DNA of 32,009 bases, from assembly GCA_019239955.1 (NCBI GenBank), contig JAFAZD010000252.1, forward strand, positions 1 to 32,009. Reading direction: 5' to 3'. The notes beneath the pieces were generated by a model that saw only the letters and a program-made list of their open reading frames with translations, was not told the origin of the DNA and did not search any database. A program made the position numbers and the translations under genes. This stretch comes from Armatimonadota bacterium (lineage in GTDB: Bacteria; Armatimonadota; Armatimonadia; Armatimonadales; Capsulimonadaceae). Positions 16,805-24,522 of this stretch are shown piece after piece (within the stretch, counting starts at the first letter, position 1; the number at the start of each line of letters is the position of its first letter).

Positions 16805-16823
16805 CTTAACATTCTCTTAACGA
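16805..16823 (+). promoter_or_regulatory. Pho-box-like pair upstream of DUF47-PiT
   Basis: CTTAACAT tct CTTAACGA, 11-bp spacing. No clear -10 downstream. Confidence 0.6.
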
Positions 16824-16853
16824 TTCACCATCAAAGGATGAAAAAGCGCGCCC

Positions 16854-17474
16854 ATGCGACTGCTGCCACGCGAGGAAAAGTTTTTCGATCTGTTCGACCG
16901 GCTGGCCGAGAAGGTCACGATCGGGGCGGAGATGCTGGAAGATGTCTTGAGAGATTTCAGCCAGGCGGAGGCGGCGAAGGCGCGGCTGCGCGACCTCGAA
17001 CACGAGGCCGACCGCCTGGTGCATGAGGTGATGGACCGGCTCAACAAGACGTTCGTGACGCCCCTGGACCGCGAAGACATCCACGCGCTGGCGCACGTCA
17101 TGGATGACGTGCTCGACTATGCCGACTCCTCCCTGGACCGGATGCTGCTCTACGGCATTGACCGGCCCATCCCCCATGCGCTGGAGATGGCCACGCTGCT
17201 CGTGCGGGCGAGCCAGCAGATTCGGCAGGGGGTGACGGGCCTGCGCAACTTCGGCGACATCCGGGGCATCCTCGACCCGTGCGTCCGCATCAACGAGCTG
17301 GAGAACCAGTGCGATGTCATCAACCGTCAGGCGCTCAGGGCGCTGTTCAGCGACGGGATGGACCCCATCACGATCCTGAAGTGGCGTGAGATTTACGACC
17401 GCCTGGAGAACGCCCTGGATCGGTGTGAGGACGTGGCCGACGTGCTGGAAAGCATCGCCGTCAAGAACAGCTAA
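16854..17474 (+). CDS. DUF47 / PhoU-like family protein
   Basis: LLPREEKFFDLFDRLAEKV...LEHEADRLVHEVMDRLNKTFVTPLDREDIHALAHVMDDVLDYAD...DRLENALDRCEDVADVLESIAVKNS. Confidence 0.93.
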   Translation: MRLLPREEKFFDLFDRLAEKVTIGAEMLEDVLRDFSQAEAAKARLRDLEHEADRLVHEVMDRLNKTFVTPLDREDIHALAHVMDDVLDYADSSLDRMLLYGIDRPIPHALEMATLLVRASQQIRQGVTGLRNFGDIRGILDPCVRINELENQCDVINRQALRALFSDGMDPITILKWREIYDRLENALDRCEDVADVLESIAVKNS

Positions 17475-17502
17475 ATGACCTATTTCCGAAGAGGACCTGC
17501 GC

Positions 17503-18495
17503 TTGGACCATACGCTGTTTTGGATCGGGATCGTCGTCGTCCTGGCCCTGACGTTTGACTTCTCCAACGGCGTGCATGACGCCGCCAATGCCATCGCCAC
17601 CACGGTCACGACGCGCGCGCTCTCCATGAGCCGCGCCGTGCTGATAGCGGCCTTCTTCAACCTGATCGGCGCCCTCGTCAGCACGGGCGTCGCCCACTTC
17701 GTCGGCAAGGGGCTGGTGGACGCCCACCTGGTCACGCTGCCGGTGGTGGCGGCGGCCCTGGTCGGGGCCATCGGCTGGAACCTGCTGACCTGGTACTACG
17801 GCCTGCCGTCGTCGTCCTCGCACGCTCTCATTGGTGGGATCGTGGGCGCGGCCCTGTTTTCCTTCGGGCCGCGCTCGGTCCATCCATCCGGCCTGATCAT
17901 GACGGTGGCGGCGCTGATCACCTCGCCCATCGCCGGATTTCTGGGCGCTTACCTGCTCATGCGGGCGCTGCTGTGGGCCTTCGCCAGCCGGCCGTTCACC
18001 CCCACGATGCGCGCATTCCGGCGGCTGCAACTGGCGTCGGCGGCGTTCATGGCCTTCTCGCACGGCTCCAATGACGCGCAGAAGACGATGGGCGTCGTCA
18101 CCCTGGCGCTGGTCAGCGGGCACTTCCTGAGCAGCCAGGCGCCCATTCCCTTGTGGGTCATTCTCGCCTCCGCGACGGCGATGGCGTTGGGGACGGCCAT
18201 CGGCGGCTGGCGCATTATCAAGACGCTCGGCAGCAAACTGGTGGACCTCTCGCCCGCACACGGCTTCGCGGCGGAGACGGCGGCGGCGGCCGTGATTCTG
18301 ACCGCCACGCACCTCAACCTGCCGATCTCGACCACCCATGTCATCGCCTCGTCCGTGCTGGGCGTGGGGGCGACGCGGCGCGCCCATTCGGTGCGCTGGG
18401 GCACGGCCGCCAACATCGTGCTGGCCTGGGTGCTGACCATCCCGGGGGCCGGCCTGGCGGCGGGGCTGGCGGCTTTGCTGGTGCGCCATCTCTGA
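17503..18495 (+). CDS. Inorganic phosphate transporter, PiT family
   Basis: FDFSNGVHDAANAIATTVTTRALSMSRAV...AFSHGSNDAQKTMGVV. Probable TTG start after GAAGAGGA. Confidence 0.94.
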   Translation: MDHTLFWIGIVVVLALTFDFSNGVHDAANAIATTVTTRALSMSRAVLIAAFFNLIGALVSTGVAHFVGKGLVDAHLVTLPVVAAALVGAIGWNLLTWYYGLPSSSSHALIGGIVGAALFSFGPRSVHPSGLIMTVAALITSPIAGFLGAYLLMRALLWAFASRPFTPTMRAFRRLQLASAAFMAFSHGSNDAQKTMGVVTLALVSGHFLSSQAPIPLWVILASATAMALGTAIGGWRIIKTLGSKLVDLSPAHGFAAETAAAAVILTATHLNLPISTTHVIASSVLGVGATRRAHSVRWGTAANIVLAWVLTIPGAGLAAGLAALLVRHL

Positions 18496-18707
18496 GGCGC
18501 GCCCGGCGAAGGCTTATCCCAAAATCTGTTCCGGCCGCTGCCGGCCCGGCTCGACCTCCCCTGCTGGCTGGGCCGCCCCCGCACCGGCTAAGGCTTTATT
18601 GGGGGACAGCGAAACCGCCTGCCGCAGCGTTTCGACAGCGACTCGGCGGCCCAGGGAGCAGAAGGGAGCGGAATGCGGTGGGGCACCTCGGCAAGTCCGG
18701 TTTGGGG

Positions 18708-18713
18708 TAGAAT
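18708..18713 (+). promoter_or_regulatory. Possible -10 upstream of the SIS-hypAB leader
   Basis: TAGAAT. No clear -35. Confidence 0.3.
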
Positions 18714-18720
18714 CTCCTTA

Positions 18721-18846
18721 TGAGGGATGCGCGAGTCCATCCGGGAGGGGGTACGTTCGCCGGTGGAAGAGTGCTCGGCGGAACTCCCCTGGTGAGCGCC
18801 AAGACCCCGGAAGTCCTCACCTCCGATGCGCCGGGACGAAGGGGGT
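18721..18846 (+). ncRNA. Candidate structured 5' leader (class unassigned) upstream of SIS-hypAB
   Basis: Stems GGATG/CATCC (18725-29/18738-42), GGGAG/CTCCC (18743-47/18784-88) enclosing TTCGCCG/CGGCGGAA, and GGTGAG/CTCACC (18791-96/18816-21), ending at the G-rich SD. Confidence 0.35.
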
Positions 18847-18854
18847 AGATCAAG

Positions 18855-20039
18855 ATGCAGGAGAGCATGACGGGGCTGGCGGCGCGCAGTCGGCAGGACC
18901 TGCTCCGGCGCAATGCGATCTTTGAGGCCTTCTTTCAGGCGGAGGCGGGCCGCTTGGCGGAAGCCTGCCATGAGATGTCGCGCCGGTTCCTGGCGGGAGG
19001 GCGGCTGCTGGCGTTCGGGAACGGGGCGGCGGCGACGGACGCCCAGCACGTCTCGGTGGAGTTCGTGCATCCGGTCATCGTCGGCAAGCGCGCCCTGCCG
19101 GCGCTGGACCTGGGCCTGGATTTTGAGGCCCGCCTGCCGGTCCTGGTGCGTCCGGAGGACATGGTGATGGGGTTCGCGTTCCCCGCGCCGGAGGCCGCCG
19201 TCGAGCGCGCGCTACAGGCGGCCCGCACGCGGGGGGCTCTGACGTTTGGGTTAGCCGGGGAGGCGGCGGAGTATTCCTTTGCGTCGCCCGACGAAGACCC
19301 ATTTGTCTGCCAGGAGGTGTTTGAGGTCCTCTACCATGTCCTCTGGGAGACCGTTCACGTCTACTTCGAGCACCGGGAGCAGGGGCATGATGTGGGCGCG
19401 TCCGCATTCCTCTATCCCTTTTTGGGCAAGCGTGAGCAGCGCCTGGAAAGCGTGGTGGCCGAGGTTCAGGGGTCCATGCGGCAAAAGGCCGAGGAGGTGA
19501 ACCGCCTGCGGACGACGGCGGCGGAGACGGAGACAGAGGCAATGGCTGAGATCGCACGGGAGATGGCCGAGCGGCTGAGGCGGGGGGGCAAGGTGATCGC
19601 GTTCGGCAACGGCGGCTCCGCCACCGATGCGAATGATCTTGTGGCGGACTGCGTGATGCCCCCGCCGGGGTGGACGGCCATCCCCGCCATCTCGCTCGCG
19701 GCGGAGCCGGCCAACATCACGGCCGTCGCCAATGACATCGGCACGGAGGCCATCTTCGCCCGCCAGCTCATCGCGCAGGCCCGGCCCGAAGATGTAGCAA
19801 TCGGTATCTCCACCAGCGGCAACTCGGCAAACATCTTGGCCGCCTTGGCGGAGGCGCGGAAGCGGGGGCTTTACACGGTGGGACTAGCGGGCTATGACGG
19901 GGGGAAGGTCGTGAGCGAGCGGCTGGCTGACGGCGCGCTGGTCATCCGCTCGGACTACATCCCCCGGATTCAGGAGGCGCAGGCGTCGGTCTATCACGTC
20001 CTGCGCGCCCGGATCGAGGAGCTCGTGAGGGGCGGCTGA
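18855..20039 (+). CDS. Tandem SIS-domain protein (GmhA/phosphoheptose isomerase-like), hydrogenase-gene-linked
   Basis: Two SIS cores: AFGNGAAATDAQHVSVEFVHP and AFGNGGSATDANDLVADCVMP...AIGISTSGNSANILAALAEARKRGLYTVGLAG. Confidence 0.85.
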   Translation: MQESMTGLAARSRQDLLRRNAIFEAFFQAEAGRLAEACHEMSRRFLAGGRLLAFGNGAAATDAQHVSVEFVHPVIVGKRALPALDLGLDFEARLPVLVRPEDMVMGFAFPAPEAAVERALQAARTRGALTFGLAGEAAEYSFASPDEDPFVCQEVFEVLYHVLWETVHVYFEHREQGHDVGASAFLYPFLGKREQRLESVVAEVQGSMRQKAEEVNRLRTTAAETETEAMAEIAREMAERLRRGGKVIAFGNGGSATDANDLVADCVMPPPGWTAIPAISLAAEPANITAVANDIGTEAIFARQLIAQARPEDVAIGISTSGNSANILAALAEARKRGLYTVGLAGYDGGKVVSERLADGALVIRSDYIPRIQEAQASVYHVLRARIEELVRGG

Positions 20040-20044
20040 CAGGT

Positions 20045-20437
20045 ATGCATGAACTCTCCCTGGCGGCCTCGGTCGTCGAGATCGCCCTCCGGCACGCGGC
20101 GGGGCGGCGGGTGACGCGGGTGGAGTTGGAGGTGGGTGCGCTGCGGCAGGCGGTCCCGTCGGCCCTGGCCTTCAGTTTTGAGGTGGTCGCCCACGGGACG
20201 CTGGCGGAAGGAGCCATCCTGGACATCCGGGCCATCCCGGCCCGGGGCGCGTGCCGCCGCTGCGGGGCCGTCAGCGAGCTGCACTTGTTTCCCTTGCAGT
20301 GCCCGTCCTGCGGGGCATTTGATTTAGAGATCGTGGCCGGGGAGGAGCTGCTAGTCGCCTCCCTGGAACTGGAGGAAAGACACGATGGAGAGCACGACCA
20401 AGACGGTGGTGATGGAGGGCATCCTGGATGCCAATGA
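20045..20437 (+). CDS. hypA: Hydrogenase/urease nickel metallochaperone HypA
   Basis: MHELSLAASVVEIAL (MHE N-terminus) and zinc motifs CRRCGAV...CPSCGAFDLEIVAGEELLV. C-terminal His/Asp tail overlaps hypB. Confidence 0.93.
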   Translation: MHELSLAASVVEIALRHAAGRRVTRVELEVGALRQAVPSALAFSFEVVAHGTLAEGAILDIRAIPARGACRRCGAVSELHLFPLQCPSCGAFDLEIVAGEELLVASLELEERHDGEHDQDGGDGGHPGCQ

Positions 20438-21071
20438 CGCGCTCGCCCAGGCCAACCGGGATAAGTTCGACCAGGCCGGCACCTACGTCATCAACATGAT
20501 GAGCTCGCCGGGCGCGGGCAAGACAACGATCCTGGAACGCACCCTGGAGGCGCTCGGCGGCAAGTTACGCATGGGCGTCGTGGAGGGCGACGTGCAGACG
20601 TCGCTTGACGCCGACCGTCTGGCCCGCTTCGGCGTCCCCACCGTGCAGATCAACACCGGGTCGGAGTGGGGCGGCGGGTGTCACCTGGACGCGAACATGG
20701 TGCGCTGCGGGCTGCCGTCGCTCCCGCTGCAGGAGATTGACCTGCTCTTTATCGAGAACGTCGGCAACCTCGTGTGTCCGGCGGGCTTTCGGCTCGGAGA
20801 GGACACGCGGGTGATGGTCGCCTCCGTGACCGAGGGGGAGGACAAGCCCCTCAAATACCCGTTCATGTTCCGCTCCGCCGAGCTGGTGCTGGTCAACAAG
20901 GCCGACCTGCTGACGCATCTTGACTTCGATCTGGCGCTGTTCCTGCGGAACCTGGACGCGGTCAATCCGGGCGCGCCACGGATTCTCCTGAGCGCCCGCA
21001 CCGGCCAGGGCATCCAGGAATGGTATTCATGGCTGATGACGCGGCGCGAGGCCGTTGCTCAAAGTGTATAG
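20385..21071 (+). CDS. hypB: Hydrogenase nickel incorporation GTPase HypB
   Basis: NMMSSPGAGKTTILERTLE P-loop, GVVEGDVQTSLDADR, GGGCHLDANMV, LLFIENVGNLVCPAGFRLGED, LVNKADLL. Confidence 0.97.
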   Translation: MESTTKTVVMEGILDANDALAQANRDKFDQAGTYVINMMSSPGAGKTTILERTLEALGGKLRMGVVEGDVQTSLDADRLARFGVPTVQINTGSEWGGGCHLDANMVRCGLPSLPLQEIDLLFIENVGNLVCPAGFRLGEDTRVMVASVTEGEDKPLKYPFMFRSAELVLVNKADLLTHLDFDLALFLRNLDAVNPGAPRILLSARTGQGIQEWYSWLMTRREAVAQSV

Positions 21072-21093
21072 AGAGAGTGCTTGGATCGCCCCC

Positions 21094-21305
21094 AGGGTCA
21101 TTCCGTTCTCGTGCCTGGCGACTGAAGTCGCGGCTATTCAGCGCACTGTCCCCCTCCGGGGACGTTTTGGCCCCCCGGGGGCGTTCTTGCCGCCGGCGCG
21201 GACTTCTTGCCCTGCGTGCGGGGCAGGCCGGGTCTGCGTCGGCGCAGGCCGACAGCGCCCCGGATAGCCGCGACTTCAGTCGCCAGGCGAGAACGGAATG
21301 ACCCT
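21094..21305. mobile_element. MITE-like non-autonomous element
   Basis: Termini AGGGTCATTCCGTTCTCG[TG]CCTGGCGACTGAAGTCGCGGCTAT (left) and its reverse complement (right, 21263-21305, lacking the TG). Flanked by exact direct repeats GGATCGCCCCC at 21083-21093 and 21306-21316. Confidence 0.85.
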
Positions 21306-21326
21306 GGATCGCCCCCCTGCCCATGT

Positions 21327-22379
21327 TCAGGCCGCCTCGTAGTTCTTGAGGCGGTAGACCAATACGGACACGACCCACCCCAGCAGGAACGTGCCGATGA
21401 TGACGTAGCCGAGGCTGTCGAAGCTCAGACGCCCCACCGCGCCCCAGAACCGCCCCCGCAGCGAGAACTCCTGCTGCAAGATCTGCAGCAGCTCGTAGGT
21501 CCCCACCACGAAGGCCACCAGCACCGAGAGCGTCGTGATGCTCAGGTTGTAATAGAGCTTGCGGATCGGCTTGACAAAGGCCCAGCCGTAGGCCCCCAGC
21601 ATCAGGACCCCGTCCAGCGTGTCCACCAGGCACATCCCCGCCGTGAACAGCAGGGGCAGCAGCATGAGGGTCCCGAAGGGGACGCCTGACTGGCCCGAGC
21701 GCGCCGAGATCGCCAGAATCCCCACCTCCGTGGCCGTGTCGAAGCCCAGGCCGAACAGGAAGCCGACGAAATACATCTGCCAGGAGTGTCGGATCAGGCG
21801 CAGCACGGGGCGGAAGAAGCGCCCCAGCAGGCCCCGCTGCGCCAGAAAATCCTCCACCTTCTGGTCGGCATAGTCCCCGCCGCCCGCCACCTGCCGGAAC
21901 GCCCGGTACAAGTCCCACAGCACGATCAGGTTGATGACTCCGATGACATACAGGAAGACGCTGGAGATGAGGGTTCCCGCGACCGCTCCGGTGCTCTGCA
22001 AGGCGGGCAGGTGCCTCTGGACGTAGGCGGTGGAGAGCGCCAGGGCCGCGCAGAGCAGGACCACGACGGTGGAATGACCCAGCGAAAAGAAGAGGCCGAC
22101 GCCCAGGGGCCGCTGGCCGTCCTGCATGAGCTTGCGGGTGGTGTTGTCGATGGCGGAGATGTGGTCAGCGTCCACAGCATGGCGCAGCCCGAAGCCGTAG
22201 GCCAGCAGCCCCGTCGAGAGCAGCAGGGCATAGTGGCGCGACGCGCCCCAGGTCAACAGCCAGACCAGGACACTGACGCCGACCAGGCCCGACAGCAAGG
22301 CGATGGCCCTGGTCTTGAGGCTCCCCTGGCGACCATTCGGGAAATCAGGCATGAGAAACTTTCGTTGACGGACTCTCAT
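21327..22379 (-). CDS. NiCoT-family nickel/cobalt permease
   Basis: GFGLRHAVDADHISAIDNTTRKL (NiCoT HX4DH signature), FSLGHSTVVV, GFDTATEVGIL. ATG at 22377-22379 overlaps the tonB stop (ATGA). Confidence 0.93.
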   Translation of the reverse strand: MRVRQRKFLMPDFPNGRQGSLKTRAIALLSGLVGVSVLVWLLTWGASRHYALLLSTGLLAYGFGLRHAVDADHISAIDNTTRKLMQDGQRPLGVGLFFSLGHSTVVVLLCAALALSTAYVQRHLPALQSTGAVAGTLISSVFLYVIGVINLIVLWDLYRAFRQVAGGGDYADQKVEDFLAQRGLLGRFFRPVLRLIRHSWQMYFVGFLFGLGFDTATEVGILAISARSGQSGVPFGTLMLLPLLFTAGMCLVDTLDGVLMLGAYGWAFVKPIRKLYYNLSITTLSVLVAFVVGTYELLQILQQEFSLRGRFWGAVGRLSFDSLGYVIIGTFLLGWVVSVLVYRLKNYEAA

Positions 22380-23380
22380 TCTACCTCGAACTCGAACCGG
22401 AACCGCTGTGTGCTTCTGATCGGCCGGCCGTCCCGCAGGGCCGGCTTCCACTTCCAGCGCTGAAGTGCCTCGATGACGCGCCGGTCAATCTCGGAGTTGC
22501 CGGACGACGTGCGCAAAGTCACCGAGAAACCGCCGTCTGCCTCGATGTCTACCTTCACCCGCACAAAGGTCTTGAAGCTTTCCTGCTTCAGCTCATCCGG
22601 GATTTCGGGCTTGATCTGGTTGCTCGGCTCCGCGTCCTGGGTCGGCCCGGACGGCTCCGCATCCGCCGGAGGAACCGGCTTGGTTTCGGGTCTTGTTTCC
22701 GGCTTGGCCTCCGGTCTGCCTTCCGGCCTTGTCTCCGGCTTCTGATCGCTGTGGTCGCCGCTATCCGATGACTGATGCTCGATAGGCTTGCCGAGAGTTG
22801 CATGGCCGCCTTGCGGCACCGTGAATTCCCGATTCTGGGAGGACGGGCTTCGTGCGGTCAGAACGTGATGGTGTGCTGCCGGATGCGCCGGAGCGCTGAC
22901 GGCCTTCGGCTTCGAGATCGTTCGGGGCCGGATGACCACATGGGGTTTGACGACCGGCTTGACAATCGGCCTCGGTTTTATCACAAGCCGGGGCTTGAGG
23001 CGCGGCTTCGGCTTTGCAATCCTCCTGGGTCTGATGAGGGGAATGTGCCGCGCAATCCATTTTGGCATGACGATGCGCTTCGGCTTCGGGGGTGTTTTAT
23101 GAATGATCTTCTTGTGAACGGCCTTCCGGGGCGGCTTCACCGTCGGCAACAGGATCCGCGTGATCTCGATGGGCGCTGCCGGCGCGAGAACGTGGCGTCG
23201 CACGGTGTCGGCGGCGGTCAACCACAGGATGGCGTTGACAGGGATCGAGATCAGCAGGCCCCAGCCCAGGCGCCGTCCGGGCACGTCTGGGGGCAGACGT
23301 GCGCCTGCGCGCGGCGCGGATTCCGGCACCGCGTCCTCCGGCGGGGGCATCGGCGGCAGTTCCAGCTTAAGGGACGGCAC
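22376..23380 (-). CDS. tonB: TonB-family energy transducer
   Basis: One N-terminal TM helix, long Lys-Pro/Arg-Pro linker, C-terminal ADGGFSVTLRTSSGNSEIDRRVIEALQRWKWKPALRDGRPIRSTQRFRFEFEVE. Confidence 0.88.
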   Translation of the reverse strand: MPSLKLELPPMPPPEDAVPESAPRAGARLPPDVPGRRLGWGLLISIPVNAILWLTAADTVRRHVLAPAAPIEITRILLPTVKPPRKAVHKKIIHKTPPKPKRIVMPKWIARHIPLIRPRRIAKPKPRLKPRLVIKPRPIVKPVVKPHVVIRPRTISKPKAVSAPAHPAAHHHVLTARSPSSQNREFTVPQGGHATLGKPIEHQSSDSGDHSDQKPETRPEGRPEAKPETRPETKPVPPADAEPSGPTQDAEPSNQIKPEIPDELKQESFKTFVRVKVDIEADGGFSVTLRTSSGNSEIDRRVIEALQRWKWKPALRDGRPIRSTQRFRFEFEVE

Positions 23381-23813
23381 CGCGCGTCTCCGTCTGATCC
23401 TCCGGGGCCGTGGCGATGGCGAAGCGAGTGACCCCGACCTTGCGCGCCTCGTCCATGCAGCCGACCACCAGGCCGTGCGGTACGCTCAGGTCGGCGTTAA
23501 TGACGACCGAGGACGTACTCAAGTCCACCGTCGGACCTCCCGCCCTTGCCACGAGCGTCCGCCCCAGTTCGTCCAAGCGAACCGGCTGCTTGTTGACGTA
23601 GACCTGGCGGTTCTTGTCAATCGTGATGGTCAGGTCGTTGGCCTGCCGCGTCTGCGCCGTCGCCGCTTTGGGCAGGTTGACCGGCAGGCCGTTCAGCTTG
23701 ACCAGAGCCAGCGACGAGAGCATGAAGAACACGAGAAGAAAAAAAATTGTGTCGATCATCGGGATGATCTCGATCCTGGTGCGCTTCAGCTCACGTCGCT
23801 GTTTGAACTGCAT
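23367..23813 (-). CDS. exbD: Biopolymer transport protein ExbD/TolR family
   Basis: MQFKQRRELKRTRIEIIPMIDTIFFLLVFFMLSSLALVKLNGLPVNLPKA. Confidence 0.93.
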   Translation of the reverse strand: MQFKQRRELKRTRIEIIPMIDTIFFLLVFFMLSSLALVKLNGLPVNLPKAATAQTRQANDLTITIDKNRQVYVNKQPVRLDELGRTLVARAGGPTVDLSTSSVVINADLSVPHGLVVGCMDEARKVGVTRFAIATAPEDQTETRGAVP

Positions 23814-24495
23814 GGCCCTCTTCCTCCCCGGCCGACTGCGCGACATGGTTGTCGCGTCCATGCCCGGCACGCGCCTCGTGGTGGCGCTCCACCAGGACGT
23901 TGATCAGCTTGGTCGCCGCCTGCTCCGTCTGTGCCGTGATGGTGCGGTAGCGGGCCGTGAAGTAGTTGTAGGCGGCGAAGCAGATCACGGCGATGATCAG
24001 GCCGGTCGCCGTGGCGTACAGCGCCTCGCCGACGCCGCTTAAGACGGAGTCGGTGTTGCCGTGGTGGGTCTGGAGGGCGATGGCGTTGAACGCACCGATC
24101 ATGCCGGCGATGGTGCCGAGCAGGCCCAAGAGCGGCGAGATGGTCGCCGTGGTGTCCAAGGCGGGCAGCATCTGTTCCAGCCTGATGAAGTAGTCCTGCC
24201 CGGTCTCCTCCACAAGCCGCTCGATCTCTCGGACGGGTTGCTGGCGATGCTCCAGGACGACCGCGAGGCAGGCCGCAAGCGGGCCGCGCCGCCCACGGCA
24301 GGCTTCCAAGGCGTCGTCATAGCGGCCCTGGCGGCTCAACAGCAGGACGCTGTCCAGGAGACCCGGGGCGGTGCCGCCGTACTGGCGGAAGGCGATCAGG
24401 CGCTCCACGATGACGACGACGGTGGCCAGGGAGAGCGCCAGCAGCGGGTACATCACAACCCCACCGCCGTGGATGAAGTGCAGTAAGTTTGACAT
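23791..24495 (-). CDS. exbB: MotA/TolQ/ExbB proton channel family protein
   Basis: MYPLLALSLATVVVIVERLIAF...ATISPLLGLLGTIAGMIGAFNAIA...GVGEALYATATGLIIAVICFAAYNYF. Confidence 0.94.
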   Translation of the reverse strand: MSNLLHFIHGGGVVMYPLLALSLATVVVIVERLIAFRQYGGTAPGLLDSVLLLSRQGRYDDALEACRGRRGPLAACLAVVLEHRQQPVREIERLVEETGQDYFIRLEQMLPALDTTATISPLLGLLGTIAGMIGAFNAIALQTHHGNTDSVLSGVGEALYATATGLIIAVICFAAYNYFTARYRTITAQTEQAATKLINVLVERHHEARAGHGRDNHVAQSAGEEEGHAVQTAT

Positions 24496-24522
24496 CGTTC
24501 TCTCCACGGCCCCAGGCCGCAG

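Noticed and set aside
18721-18846. Known riboswitch classes (cobalamin, NiCo, Moco, TPP, fluoride, ykkC) for the SIS leader
   Set aside because: None of the conserved core motifs I can recall is present by eye; a covariance-model scan would be needed.
21141-21262. CRISPR-like or group II intron-like structure between hypB and NiCoT
   Set aside because: No regular repeat/spacer array or intron core; the sequence is explained as a hairpin-rich MITE interior.
20962-21918. Minus ORF of 318 aa spanning the MITE and antisense/alternate frame of NiCoT
   Set aside because: Runs through the inverted repeats and an out-of-frame version of the permease; no domain-like sequence.
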